A stretch of 64,000 nt of DNA from Bactericera cockerelli (GCA_024516035.1 CM044958.1:43537803-43601802), one strand, 5' to 3'. Counted from the first letter of the stretch, positions 38,925-52,500 are shown. Numbers and translations: made by a program. The notes: generated from the sequence alone by a model not told the origin.

Positions 38925-38992
38925 CGTGAATGGAAAACGGGGGGTTTCTTGGTCGTGTGCGAATATTTCGTTCAGAGAGAACACGCGTGTGC
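38925..38992 (-). CDS. Candidate isolated 68-bp exon of an unknown gene
   Basis: The minus strand shows a good acceptor (TTTTTCAG) at 38994-38993 and a good donor (GTAAGT) at 38924-38923. They bracket a frame reading TRVFSLNEIFAHDQETPRFP. Base composition is GC-richer than the flanks and no repeat is seen in it. I found no neighbouring exon. It could be a real exon of a gene extending beyond repeats, or coincidence. Confidence 0.35.
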
Positions 38993-39085
38993 CTGAAAAA
39001 GGGAGAAGACAATACACTCATTAAAAAACACGGACAGCTAATAACAAATCAGCCTAGGGCGGGACGATCGGGGGACTAAATTCGT

Positions 39086-39302
39086 GACCTGGTAGTCAAG
39101 TGGTCAAAGCGCTACTCTGGTAATCCATCAGGTAGCTTTGGGATCCGTTGGTTCGAATCCCACCCAGTGCATGAAATTTTCTTCATTAATTTGAGTTTGT
39201 GACGAAATAATAATAAGACTCTGAGAGTTAGGTGGTAGAAAATGCTATCAGCATTAACCTCGCCTGGTGGTAACCTTCCACTAAAGAGTATTATTATTAT
39301 AA
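39086..39302 (+). repeat. SINE family A copy, plus orientation
   Basis: Clear full structure: head GGTAGTCAAGTGGTCAAAGC ... GGTTCGAATCCCACCC, body ACTCTGAGAGTTAGGTGG, then AACCTCGCCTGGTGGTAACC, and an ATTATTATTAT tail. A reliable reference for the family orientation. Confidence 0.85.
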
Positions 39303-39315
39303 ATGAGGAGTTTAG

Positions 39316-39440
39316 TGTCACTTCTCGCCCATCAGAGGGGAGGCATACTACAGGATGGGCAAGCTGAAAAATTAAATGTAAGCATCTGTAGTAGCTGCTG
39401 TTTGATTACTGCGAATGAAAAAGGCTGTGAGGATAACTTG
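39316..39440 (+). repeat. Partial SINE family B body
   Basis: GTGTCACTTCTCGCCCATCA, GAGGGGAGGCATACTA and GTAGCTGCTGTTTGATTACT match the B body without its head. It directly follows the SINE A copy. Confidence 0.65.
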
Positions 39441-39444
39441 TCAT

Positions 39445-39525
39445 GTCCCGGTTGGGTTTCGAACCCACGACCTCCGGAATCTCTGGATTCACAGAGTGCC
39501 GCCTTTACCACTGAGCTACCGGGAC
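39445..39525 (-). repeat. tRNA-like sequence, probably tRNA-derived rather than functional
   Basis: The minus strand begins GTCCCGG and ends CCGGGAC, a perfect 7-bp acceptor-like stem, with GTAGCTCAGTGG (A box) and GGGTTCGAAACCC (T arm) between. The D-stem 3' side and the anticodon loop do not fold well (81 nt, no clear 7-base loop), so I keep it as a SINE head. Degraded relatives occur at 50775-50810 and 51245-51290. Confidence 0.5.
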
Positions 39526-40259
39526 AGGGTACATCAACAAAAATCCAGAACTCATATTACACCGTGACAAGACGTCTATCAGGGAGCATACTCGTATGTA
39601 TTATTTACACAACACAGTTATTCATGATAAAATCCGAGGAGTTTATGTTTCATCGGGAACGGAAAGTTCAGAACAAGCACAATGCAAGCTCCAAGTAAAA
39701 ACAGAACTCGTCACGTGAAACAAGTTTTTTTAAGAGGACTTATTCGAAATATTCGAGAAGAATTGTTATTATTTACATAGAATATATACGTATAAATATA
39801 CATACATACATACATACATACATGAAAATTGACATTAATAAAACAAAACTTGATCAAGGCCGTGCTAATGCCTAATATTACAACAAAGATGAGGACAGAC
39901 AGTCCCTCTCAAGTCGGACTAAAGTGCACTCTGACTGGTGGAAAGTCCAACTTGAAGGATCTTCCCTTAGCTTTGTTTTTATGCTATTTTATAAGTTGGG
40001 CCTAAAAAAAATCCCGGAAAGCCATGTTGCATGATGAGGAAACAAAACTCGTAAAAAAAAGTCCAAGTTTCAAGTTCAGATAGAATCTAGGTGCTAAAAC
40101 AAGTGACAGACGTGTGGCCTGTATCATGACAACATCTATGGTTTGACAGTGCATATAAAAGCTTTGACAGTTTATCCTCCAGAGTCTGTCCTTCATAGGG
40201 ACAGTTCTGATTTAAGTATCAGCAAAAAAAACCATTGGTTAGTCGATTAGAACTCTCAG

Positions 40260-40570
40260 ATAATTCGTATTAAGAGCATACAGTTGAAAGCGACGTTTTT
40301 TTATATAGAAGATTGGCAGTGGGCCAAAAATAAGCCCATACAGCCACTTTATAAAGCAATGTTAAACCGAGAAAAAAAAAAATCTGTTAAAAATCCAACA
40401 GAAGCCTGTCCTCTTTTTTACATAACGTCTCTATACTTTCGATCATTTGCGACCGAGGTTTTAACCTCACCCAGCCTAGGTTGGACTGAGAAATCTGGGA
40501 ATAGTCACCATCACGAGGGTTTGGATTTGAGTGGTCACTCACCAAGTTCTAACCTTGCTGGATGTTAAAG
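40260..40570 (-). repeat. Decayed SINE family C copy
   Basis: Plus-strand CAGTTGAAAGCGACGTT at 40281, AACCTCACCCAGCCTAGGTT at 40463 and AGTTCTAACCTTGCTGGATG at 40545 are the C modules. The first word is oriented opposite to the other two. It may be two fragments. Confidence 0.45.
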
Positions 40571-40999
40571 AGACGCTAAGTAACAACTAGGAAAAAGAAA
40601 GAGTAGTCCCGATATTCAAAGCTCTAAAAAAATAACAAAATGAGATTTGACAATTGTTTTTCAGTTTCAAAATTTACAAGTCTTTCATGTAAGTTGACAA
40701 TCAACATAAGTACTTGTTGGTCACTATTTCAAGAAGAAGTGCTTTGGTTGTGTCTTGGATTAAACAAGACGTCAATCACCTATTTGGCAATCAACAACTG
40801 GAGAAGAGCTCTGATTGAGTCTTGGATTAAATAAGATGTCGCTGCGATCTACATTTTCACTGCGTCAGTAAGTGGTTTAGGACATTTTTGTGATTTGATT
40901 TTAATCAACATTTACAGCAAATTAACACTGAACTACACTTGGTGGTCAAGTGGTCGAGGGGCTGGCCTGGTAATACCTAAATTTCTTTCTTTATAGGGA

Positions 41000-43352
41000 T
41001 ACCGAAAAATCACAGATATCGACAAATACCATGCTGAGAGTTCTTCTTTTACACGGATTGGTCCATTTCAGAATTCCCTAAAATCATATACCCCGACAAA
41101 TCCAAAGCCCCGAATATTTTGTTTACAGGCATTGGCCCATTTCAAACTTTTCCAAAATCACAGATCCCAACAAAGCCCATACCCAGAATTCCATCTTTAC
41201 AGGGATTGATCAATTTCGAACTTCCCCAAATAAATACCGTCCTTCCTTTCCAAATTCAATTTACAGGGATTGTTCCATTTCCGACTAACTAAAATCACAG
41301 ACCCCGACGAATCCAACACTCCGAATTCTTTTTTTTTTTTTTTTTTTTTTTTCCGTTAGGCACTTTAACCAAATATTGAATGGTCGTTCGTGCCGATCCT
41401 CACAAGATCTACATAAGGTGAAGGAGGTTAATATTTCTTAGAAAGGACATAAGTGTGTCCACTTCACTGGTAGAGTTCAGTAGAGATGGTTTTAAGTCAC
41501 ATGATTGGCGCTTTGCATTGTAATTGTGACATTCGTTTACGATGTGACGAACAGATAGCGGATCACCACAGGTACACACAGGACGAGGGGTCTTGGTGAA
41601 GATGTAGGAGTGGGTTAGTCTTGTGTGACCTATTCTGAGACGAGTTAGGACCACCTCCTCGTATCTTGTCTGGCGCACTGCAGATTCCCATCTTCCAACT
41701 TCCTGTTTGATATACTTTAATTTATTATTGATGACACTGTCCCACATGACTTGCCATGATCGAACGCAATGGTTTTGGGCAGTAGTTTTAATATCATATG
41801 GTGAGATAGTCTTGTACACATTGTTGAAACTATCAGATTGGGCTGCTGCATCTACGATTTCATTACCATTGATGCCGCAATGGGATGGACACCATAGAAA
41901 TGACACGTTGATTTCAATGGAACGCAAACACAACCAGTGGTGGTAGATCTGAGAAACAATAGGATCATCATTGTATTTGACATTGTTGATCGCTGACAAA
42001 GCACTATTTGAATCACTGACTACAAGGATGGAAGGATGAATTGCAGAAGATTTTAAAATATCTTGTAAACAGAGATCAATTGCCAGTATTTCAGCAGAGT
42101 ATATACTTATAATAGGATTGAGTTGGAAGGAGTGCACAACGCCATTTACACTAAAAGCACAACTTGTGCTTTGAGTGCGTTTTGACCCATCTGTAAAACA
42201 TAAGACATGATTATCATATTTTCTTTTGACAACATCAATGAACTCGGATCTATAAATCACTGGGGCAGTATCACTTTTCTTCAGAGAGGACAGTGAACAA
42301 TCAACAAGAGGAGCAGCACTTGACCAGGGTGCCAAAGTTAATTTGAATTGAGCAGTAATAGAAGAAAACGATTCAATATTAATATTTTGAATGGCACGAA
42401 TCCGCATGGCCATAGGATGAGGCTTTTTGGATAATTGAAATAAAGCATTTGGTTCATATTTAAAGATAATCATATGAGCCGGATTTCCTTCACATGCAGC
42501 AACTTTGGCCGCATAATTCAACATCAACTTAATGCGTCTTATGTGCAAGGGCTGAACATTTGCTTCTACGCAAAGGCTGGTAACAGGGCTGGTTCTATAT
42601 GCTCCAGTGCAGATCCTCAGACCAGCATGGTGAACAGGATTCAACTTGGAAAGTATATGATCTTTAGCAGAACCATAGATTGGGGATCCGTAATCGATGA
42701 TGGGTAATATATAAGACTTATAGAATCTCAGAAGATTTTCTCTATGAACACCAATGGATTTATTGGAAACTATCTTTAACGCATTAAGAGCTAAAAGAGA
42801 TTTATTTTTTACTTGTGATATATGAGATGCCCAAGTTAACTTAGAATCCCACGTGAGTCCTAGAAATTTAATAGAGTTAGAGAAACGCAACTGAAGGTCA
42901 TTCAATTTTAAAACTGGCGAATGATTTTTACGTAACCTATTAAAGTCTATCCGAATTCTTTCTATACAGAGTCTGATCCATTTCAATTTTTCTCCGACAA
43001 ATCCAACGCCAAGAATTCTTCTCAAAATCATAGGCAATTCTTCACATTCTTCGACAAATCCAACTTTTCGGTTGGTCAATTATTTGGATTGGTCAATTAT
43101 AATTCCCAAAATCAGACCCCCGCAAATCCAATGTCAAGAATTCTTCCTTTACAGGGATTGGCCATTGTTCGACATCCCTACATTAACAAATCTCGTCAAA
43201 TTCAAGGCGCCATTTTTTTTCTCTTGAACCAATGCAAACTTTTCCAAAATCACAGACCCCCCACAAATTCCAATCCGCAAATTCTTTCTCTACAGGGATT
43301 GGCCCATGTCACACTATCCCAAAATCACAGACCCCGACAAATCCAACGCCAG
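41000..43352. repeat. Degenerate satellite of about 73-bp units, split by a LINE
   Basis: Units carry ACAGGGATTGGCCCATTTC, CAAAATCACAGACCCCGACA and AATCCAACGCC.GAATTCTT. On the left, GATTGG-type marks occur at about 41057, 41131 and 41205 (period 74). The array resumes at 42951-43352. It ends right against the first visible gustatory-receptor exon. Confidence 0.75.
41331..42950 (-). mobile_element. 5'-truncated non-LTR retrotransposon with RNase H
   Basis: Minus-strand LINE ending in about 22 A (plus-strand T run 41331-41352). It is bracketed by an 11-bp duplication, CCGAATTCTTT (41321-41331, 42951-42961). The coding part (down to 41409) starts inside the reverse transcriptase (ILPIIDYGSPIYGSA). 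It has a full RNase H (FTDGSKR, YSAEILAIDL, VVSDSNSAL, HCGINGNEIVDAAA) and a C-terminal Cys/His motif (CTCGDPLSVRHIVNEC). An RNase H after RT places it in the I/R1/LOA-like group. The open frame continues upstream to 43079, but residues before the junction at 42950 come from the satellite. Confidence 0.9.
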
Positions 43353-46300
43353 GAATTCTCTGCACGCTTCGCTTCGGCCCGCCATCAGACTATCGACGTG
43401 TTTCTGTCTATTCCCGATAAAGGGTGCCTCAGCGCCAGACACGTCCAAGCTCAGGTGAGGTCGTACAGAAAGGTGGGATAAAAAGTATAAACAGAAAATT
43501 ATCTGTGCCTATCTCACGGACACGGAATTAATAATATGCTTTTTCTTTGTGTTATTATGTCACAATTTTAGTGGGCAGCGCAGAATCATAGGACTTTTCC
43601 ACTTTAATTTACAATATCTTGTATTATTTTTTTGCATAAGATTCTGCCACTGGTCGCTGCTTCACATGAAAGCAGCTACTCATTTTTCCTCACGAGGTAT
43701 GAGTGGACCCCGAACATCCAAGTACAGAGCAAAAAAAATCCTCCCCCGCTGGGAATTGAACCCAGGTCACCATGTGTGCAATGCCTAGCGCGCTAACTCG
43801 CTCTGCCACAGTGACTACTACGGACACGGAATTATTATTATAGCAACAGAAAAATGAGAAGTAATATTAGTACCTTAAAATATGAAGAAAATTTATCAGA
43901 TAATCAGAACAGAAAATGAATGTAATAGGTAAAACTACTCTATCAGGATTTTGCATATTGTTTAGATTGGGGAAAATCAATAGTTCTATAATCAATACTC
44001 AGAGAAGCAAAAACATTTTTTTATTTTCTATTTTTATTTGAACATTTGCTATGAATTTTATGCCTCAATTAAATTCTATTTCAAGTATATTGTCCCGCTT
44101 CCAGATTCGAACTGTACAGTCTTCAAGTTCTGTATTCTCTGCTGATCTGTGTGATTGCAATCACTCAATGCTTGCTCATCCTGTACCATATTGTGCGCAA
44201 TGATTTCTCCTACAAGAACATGGGTTAGTTCTTAAAACCTAAAAAAAAAAAGTTATCATAATTGTGTTTATCACGATGTCATATCACAATTGCTTAGTCT
44301 TGCTTTACTAAATCTTGTGAAGATGGCAAGTTGAATATACCATTTCTCATTCCATCCCAAAGTTAAGAAACGTCAGTGTGGTGAAGTCATGCATTGGTGA
44401 CCGTTGGGGTTTCGAATACATCCATGGTCTATTTGCAGACTCACTCAGGATGGGAGATGTAAACGACCCTAATAGAACGTTACTAGTTTAAATTGAGCAG
44501 CTGGGTTATTTGCAAATGGTTGGTATAAAGTTTAAATTGACATTAAACCTAAATAACCAACAACAAGGTCATACATCCACTATTCCACACCTATTAAAAT
44601 GGATTACCTACAGTTACAACCACATGCAAAAACAACAGGTATAGGTAGTTCTCTAATTATCAATGTTTTTTTCCTACAATTATTACTGGAGGTAGGAAAA
44701 TGACATTACTGTAGAGCTATTACCAATGATCACATACAATTGAGTCTGGGCTGCTAGGCTCATGGTCATCGAATTTGCACAGTTCCAAGAATAAAGTCTC
44801 TCATAATACCTAAATTGGCTTTTCCTGTTCTACTGAACTTTTTCTCAATTTAACTTAAAAGAATTTATCTTTTCTGTGGCTCTCTTTCTCTCTCTTTTTA
44901 AAATGTGTCACAGCTTTTTTAACATAGCCATGAAACAACAGCTATTTTAGACAGCATTGAAGGTCTGTAGTTTAGCTTGCCCATCCCATAGTGTGCTTCC
45001 TCTCTGATTGGAGAGAAGTGACACCATACTTCCTATTTAGATGCTGGGTCAACACGAGCACACCAGAAGGTGTCCCTTACAAAGAACTCCAAATAAAATT
45101 ATGAATACATTTTTTGCTCTGGGGCTAAAACCTGGTGCCTTTTGTGTGGTAAGCAAGAATCTTACCACTGAGATAATAGTGTACTCTCCTTGTCTTCAGT
45201 CATTTACTCTGTCTCTTCCAAACTCAGAAGCACACTCTAACTCTCTCTACCTACAATAATTTCAGAAGATCTCATGTTTTACACCAAATCCATTCTGGTC
45301 TATCTCACCTTTACACAATTGGCCACCAAATGGGCCCGGCTGATGAGAGCTTGGGCCCAACTGGAATGGAACATGCGGGCCTATGGTTACCCACAAGACT
45401 TGGCTGTACGCTGCAAGTTGGTGACCATTGTAATGGTGTTTCTAGCTTCAGGTAAATTTGCAACTATCAAATTAATTATTTGTACATCACAATACAAATA
45501 AAAAGGACTTCATAAGAGCTCAGAACATAATCACATTTTCACTATTTGATTGTTTATTGACCTGTTGTATCCATGCAAGAGGTCAATAAATATTTTAATG
45601 TATAATAAACATTATTATTATTATTATGCATTGATAGTCAACTGGTTAAGACACTAACTAGTATGTTATAACAGGTAGTGAAGGAATACGTTTTGGGTTA
45701 TATTAACATGATTACACTATTACAAATGAAACATTTCAATCAGATGATCAGAAGAAGGTAATGTACCCTCTATACATTGGTTCAAATCCCACACAATGCA
45801 TGTTTTTCTCATTTACTTGATTATATTTGATTAGATCACATAATAAAACTCTGAGGTTTAGGTGGTAAAAATGTTTTAAGCATTCATCTTTTTTAGTGGT
45901 CTACTATTATTATTATCCATGGTCACAGTTGGAGATCAGTATAAACAGAAAAGTGAGAAATTGTATTAGATGTACATGAATATCAGAACATACCTGGACG
46001 GACAGCTGTTTTGAGCTTGCCCAGACAGCACGGCAGGTGACTTCCAGTCTGGATTTAAGGTGGAAATATCCAGGTGTATAAAGTCCTCCTCCAACTGTCC
46101 CGACAGCTGGATTTTTCCATTATGGATTTAATCAGTTGACCAGCCACCTGGATATTTCCAACAAAAATCCATCTAGACTCAGTCACCTGGGCAGTCAGCT
46201 GGAAATATAACGACTCAGTCCAGCTAGGACATGAGTAGACTTTAGTCAGTTGACCAGTCAGCTGGAAATGTTCCATATTTTTCCAGTTTACATAAAACGC

Positions 46301-49300
46301 GTCCTTTGTTGAAGACGCCATCTTTGATCTTTCGTAATTTCAGAAATTGTGATATTGGTGATTGTAAATTGTTTTAAATAATTAATAATTCTTTTAAATA
46401 TTAGGTATTTCATTTAGTTTTGAACATTTTTAAATACAAATATCATTTTAATTAGTTTTGATCTTTTTTATAACTACTGGAAGTGTTTAGATAAAACTCG
46501 TCCTTTGTTGAAGGAAATTCAGAAATTGTGATATTTTTGTGACAAATTGTGAATTGTTTTAAATAATTAATAATTCTCTTAAATAATAGGTATTTCATTT
46601 ATTTGAACATATTTTAAATACAAATAATATTTTAATTAGTTTTGAACATCTTTTTTAAAACTACTGAAAGTGTTTACTTTGTCATTTCTGAACTCCAAAT
46701 TTGCTTTCGAGGTGTATCAAAAAATAGTTCTTTATTTTGTCTAAATCGTGACAGAAGAAAAGGAGAGGACAAGAAACATTTAATACTGGATCACCTTTTT
46801 CATCTGACAATAACCATCCATTTCTAGAGACATCCACTTGGACCCTAATGAACTTTCTGCACTCTGCTGTTCCTGGACTAGCACAATGGACTAACACCTA
46901 CAGTTCACTTGGAATCATACCAGCTACCCATATTAATCTCACCTAGCCTAGCCAAGCCAAAGTAGGACCATGTGTTAAGGGAAACAGAATTTTTTATGCT
47001 CAAGATCTCTTGACCATAGGTTGGCTAAAAAAAGGTTCTGGTTCAAGCAAAGAAACAGCTGAATGCATAGTGCTAGATAGTGAAATTTTTCACTCTGTGG
47101 ATTTTAATTAGATGTACAATACATATTATTATAAAATGAATATTTCACTCAGGTGGTTCTGCCACACTAAAAAATGATGTTTACTTTGTGACATGCTTCC
47201 TGATTACTTGATTTAAAATTGATTGGCCAATTTAATGTGCACTGTTCATAATAACAATAATAACTATTGTGCTCTCTCTACCACCTTATTACTATGAAGC
47301 CCCTTAAATTTTGTGTTAATTTTATATCTATTTAAAAAAAGTGTTCTACACTATTGTGTTTTATAATTTCACTAGTCAATTTTGTTTAATTTAAGTATAA
47401 CAATGTTTTTTGTTTTTTGGTAATAATTCTCAAAGCAAACAACCCAGCAATTCTAATTAGCCACAGCAGTATATAAATTGTCATGAAGGATTACAAATAC
47501 ATAATAACATTCACTAATCCATGTTCCACCACGTTAGACATTGCTTAACTTTTGCAATTTCATGAAAACTGGTGTATTCCATGCCTCATCTTCATTTTCT
47601 GCTGGCTATTAGTTTATTTCTTTGTTATTTTTGGTTTCACAAAAGAAATATATTTTAATTTACATAGTATTATTATTTTATTGTGATTATGTACATGTTA
47701 TGAGCATATTTTATAATTGGATATCATTATTTTATTTCTATACTAGCTAAAACCTGGCATTTTGTCACCATTAAGGTTTTTTCTCATGGCCAGTGTCCCA
47801 ATAAAAATAATAATAACACTTTTAATTGGAAGGTAACCACCAGGTAAGGTTAAAGGTTATGCTCAAAGCATTTTCTACTAACCTAACCCTCAGAGTCTTA
47901 TTATTATGTGGTCACAACCATAATGAGGAAAAATTTGAAAAAACGGAACCCTACGCTAGGTTGATTATCTGACTAGGGCGTTAACCACTTGATTACCAGT
48001 GCACTTGAAAATTGTATAAGATATTTTAATTTTGATAATTTTCTAGTATGTTGAAGGTGGCTTAGGGGGGGTGAACTCTCAGTGAGAGTACCATTTGGTA
48101 TTGTAACCCCAAGAGGACATAGTCAGCCAGACATGCACAACTTTGAGTTTTATATACAGTATGTTTCAGAAAAGGTGGCCACCCCCTCGTAACTTTTGAA
48201 CGCGACGGAATTTTTCAATTCTGTAAAGTCCTAGGTATAGGAAGTGCCCTATGGCCCATCCTGTGGTCATATTTATTTTTAGCCCCGGTCGGCCCTTCCG
48301 GCTTTTAGGCCATATTTTTTCATTTTTCTCGCGAATTTTAAATGGAATGCTATATTTTTTTATTCCTGTTAATTAAAATCCAAGTTAGGCTGAGTATAAT
48401 GGGCTTTTAAAATTTTCAAAAACCTTATCAGGGGCGGAGCTAGTAGGGTGCAAGTTTCAAAATTGTTACACCCTGTATTTCAGCGTTAGTTAGATTTTTT
48501 AGTACTTTTTTTATGTTCCTAGGTTCATAATATTGTTTTACACCATATGAAATCAAAAAAATATTCTTGTTTACTTCTAATCAGGGTCATAGTAAGGTTT
48601 TTGTAAAAGTACTTTTTTTCTCACGTCAATTTTTCCGTAAATTAATGGTGTTCTCGAAATTGGCATTTTTAGAGGTGTAAATCTGCAGTGACATATGTTT
48701 TTTATGCTTGAAATCGAAAGAAAACTTAACGGAGAAGCGAATAAAATCATAAAAAAAGCCATTTAACCTGCTAGTTTTTTCACGACAGTGTCCGGTAAAG
48801 TGGGTGAATTTCGTATTGGATTTTTTTTGTTTGTTGAGGAAACACAATTGGCATAGAAAATAAATAATATCTAATAAGGGAATATTACTTCAATAAACAT
48901 AACTAAATGCGAAATTAAATGAAAATTATTTCTTCTAAATCAGTGCCGGATATTTTTTTTTTCTCTCTCTCTTTTTTTCACTTTTCAAAGTTCAAGTTGT
49001 ATCAAAAATAATTATCGGATAATGCTGCTTCTAAAATCGGCCTTGGGGTCCCAAAATCTGTAGAAAACACATTGTCAATAATTCTGGAGTCTGTCCGATT
49101 GCGCTTTGATTGCAACGATTCTTGTAGGATCACCAAAGTTAAGCAACGTCCAGCGAGGAGAAGACTTCGTGATGCTGGCATTCCGGCCTAACCCAGGCTG
49201 GGTGAGATAAATGTGTTTAGGAGGTTGGTGAGTTTCTTGCGAATGGAATGTAACACCCCCGTTATGATATGACCATGCAGTTGAAACGCGATATTAAACC

Positions 49301-49455
49301 CAAATTTTAAAAAAATCATACTGGTTTTGCTAGTAATGAATACCAGGTGTCTAAACAAAAATCTAATTATCTCGAAATTTAAGAGAAAAAAATACCAGGT
49401 CAAGTACCAAACTCTTGAGGGTGAAAATTAAACCAATTCAATTATTTTAAAGAGG

Positions 49456-49527
<72 letters not shown>

Positions 49528-52500
49528 AAAGAGAGAGAGAGAGAGAAAAAAAAATATCCGGCACTGATTTAGAAGAAATAATCTTCATTTAATTTCGCAT
49601 TTAGTTATGTTAATTGAAGTATTATTCCCTTATTAGGTATTATTTATTTTCTATGCCAATTGTGTTTCCTCAACAACAAAAAATCCAATACGAAATTCAC
49701 CCACTTTACCGGACACTGTCGTGAAAAAACTAGCAGGTTAAATAGCTTTTTTTATGATTTTAATCGCTTCTCCGTTAAGTTTTCTTTCGATTTCAAGCAT
49801 AAAAAACATATGTCACTGCAGACTTTCACCTCTAAAAATGCCAATTTCGAGAACACCATTAATTTACGGAAAAATTGACGTGAGAAAAAAAGTACTTTTA
49901 CAAAAACCTTACTATGACCCTGATTAGAAGTAAACAAGAATATTTTTTTGATTTCATATGGTGTAAAACAATATTTTGAACCTATGAACATAAAAAAAGT
50001 ACTAAAAAATCTAACTAACGCTGAAATACAGGGTGTAACAATTTTGAAACTTGCACCCTACTAGCTCCGCCCCTGATAAGGTTTTTGAAAATTTTAAAAG
50101 CCCATTATACTCAGCCTAACTTGGATTTTAATTAACAGGAATAAAAAATATAGCATTCCATTTAAAATTCGCTAGAAAAATGAAAAAATATGGCCTAAAA
50201 GCCGGAAGGGCCGACCGGGGCCAAAAATTGATATGACCACAGGATGGGCCATAGTGCACTTCCTATACCTAGGACTTTACAGAATTGAAAAATTCCGTCG
50301 CGTTCAAAAGTTACGAGGGGGTGGCCACCTTTTCTGAAACATACTGTATAGAGATTATACCTACTTAGGAAATACTTGTGATACATTGGTACAAGGTCTT
50401 GTGACATGGTGGAAATTTGATAGTGCATTTTACACTTTTGGGACAATTTTTTTATTAATAATAAACACTCTTATTGTAAAATATAATCATGTTAAAGAGT
50501 TTTATTTGAATTGTGTTGTTTAAAACAGATTAGTTATTTTCTTTTCTTTCCAAATTTCTATAAAAAAAAACTATACCCAAATTTGTGTGTGTGTATGTGT
50601 TAAAAAAACCTATTTAAAATTTATTACTTTATTTTTATACAAAAAAAATATTCTTCATGAGAATTGAATGTATGGCCTCTAAATTAAATAACTGAAATTG
50701 AATTTATGCCTAATATACATTTGTTTCTAGTATTTTTATTACTATTATTATTATTTTTTGAAAGAAAAAAAAATGCATATCATGGGATTCGAACCCACGA
50801 CCTCAAAACCAAGAGCGTAGCATTTAATTATTATGTAGGATAATGTACAGTACAGGTAAATAGGTATGTCAACATTGTGGTAGTGAGTTACTACCCATCC
50901 AGTAGAGAGCGCTACAAGTAGCTGGAAATAAGTGGAACAAATCCAGTTGACTTTGGGCAACTGACTTCCAGTTAAAAGTTGGGTTACTTTCCAGTTCATT
51001 TCCAGTTGATTTCCAGGTGGAGGTCTGGTGGAAGGTGGAAATCTACAGCTGATTTCCAGGTGGGCAAGTAGACTTTTTCCACCTAACAGTATGGTATACA
51101 TCCAGTTGACTGTGCTGTCTGGGTGTTTGCTCTCATCAGCAGGTAATACTTCTGAATACAAGAAGTTTTAACTAAAGTCCCATTTTTCCAGCAGTAAAGC
51201 CAAGATTTATTATTATTTGGTCAAAATAACAAATGGGAGTACAACTTCTCATGCCCTGGCTGGATTTGAACCCACAACCTCTGGATTACCATACTGACAT
51301 CAACAAAATAAAAATTCCTCTTATTTCAGTGGAGCATATGTGGTTCATAATCACAAGGATAGCAGACGCAAGTCATTGTACTGGAAAGATGCCTCGGATG
51401 TCTCTCTCAGATGCATATTTTCTCACCGTGTATCATCAAGTGTACTTTGTCTTTCCCTACAATCTTCCTGTTGGCATTTTCCTTGCCATTATCGGCACAT
51501 ATTTTGCATGTGCTTGGAGCTTTGTAGATCTGTTCATCATAATGCTCTCTCATGCGTTGGCAATGAGGTTTCAGCAGATCAATCATAAATTGATGAGCTT
51601 ACAAGGAAAAGTAAGTGAAATTAAACCGGGTGTGGCTTTCTTTAACCATATCTTATCAGTCACAAATTACTCAAACAAGCCCTTGTAAAATTTTGCTATA
51701 CAATCTTCCAACCTCCACAACTCTTGTGCCTTCTTTATTGAGCAAAATATTGGTGACCTACTAGAAAAAAGAATGACTAGTTGACTAGTAGTGTGATTTT
51801 AATCTTGAAAAATTTTCCACCATAATAGACAGTGAAAACTATTTGGGAATGGAATAGAATAACATCTACAGTTACAGAATAAGATAAATAAATTTCTTAA
51901 ATTTCTGAGCTGCCAATGTTTTGGGTTTCAATAATTGATATCTTTTTTATAATAATTGATATAATTGATATCTCTTTAAGCAAGATCTTTCACCAAAGAG
52001 AAGAATGGATAGGTACCTTTTTTAAGGAGAGATTTCAGTTAATATTATTTTGTAACTGGACAGAATATTACATTCATATCCATACTCATTCTATCCTAAG
52101 GGACAGGTCAATGCACAAAGCCTCTCCACCAAACTCTATTATTATATTTTTGATTATTTTCAATATCCCCCCAATCTCCCTGTTTCTTCTCAACATCTGA
52201 TTTAATGACATCACTGTAACGGTATCTTGGGCGTCCCTTTGGTCTTTTACCCTGCATTTTCATCTCATACATTTTCTTTGGTGATCTTTCACCATCCATC
52301 CTCTTCATGTGTCCATACCATCTGAGTCTTCTGTTTCTCATTTTGTCTTCCAAACTGATCATGTTTAATGTTTTTCTTACATCCACACTTTTTACTCTGT
52401 CTTTTCTAGTATTACCTAAAACACTTCTTAAAAATTTCATCTCAGCTGCTTGTAGTCTGCTAATATTTTTCTTTCTCATAGTCCACGTTTCACTTCCGTA

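Larger units (their letters stand above)
48157..50346. mobile_element. 2.2-kb fold-back element with about 0.8-kb arms, TA-flanked
   Basis: The arms 48157-48956 and 49548-50346 are long inverted copies. They begin CAGTATGTTTCAGAAAAGG and are bounded by TA on both sides, as in Tc1/mariner-type elements. Arms share GGCCACCCCCTCGTAACTTT, TCAGGGGCGGAGCTAGTAGG and ACACTGTCGTGAAAAAACT (one orientation or the other). A pair of 70-odd-codon open frames occurs in both arms only because of the mirror symmetry. The spacer holds CT/GA simple repeats and a SINE C copy. It lies in intron 3 of the receptor gene, so the pre-mRNA could fold into a long hairpin. Confidence 0.85.
46019..51122. mobile_element. 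Possible composite element with CCCAGACAGCAC ends
   Basis: CCCAGACAGCAC at 46019 and its reverse complement GTGCTGTCTGGG ending at 51122 face each other 5.1 kb apart. Each is followed inward by about 250-300 bp packed with CAGTTGACTGGAAAT- and CCACCTGGAAAT-like words. This suggests one element with subterminal repeats that was later invaded by SINEs and by the 48157-50346 hairpin. No target duplication was found, so two separate solo ends remain possible. Confidence 0.45.

Noticed and set aside
39445..39525. Functional tRNA gene on the minus strand
   Set aside because: The acceptor stem is perfect, but the D stem and anticodon loop do not fold to a standard tRNA, and relatives occur as SINE heads.
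42951..43079. N-terminal part of the LINE protein
   Set aside because: This stretch is satellite sequence on the far side of the target duplication, in frame by chance.
48577..49878. Repeated 60-73-codon frames at 48626-48847 and 49660-49878
   Set aside because: They exist in both places because the arms are inverted copies. No family motif, start context or codon bias supports a gene.
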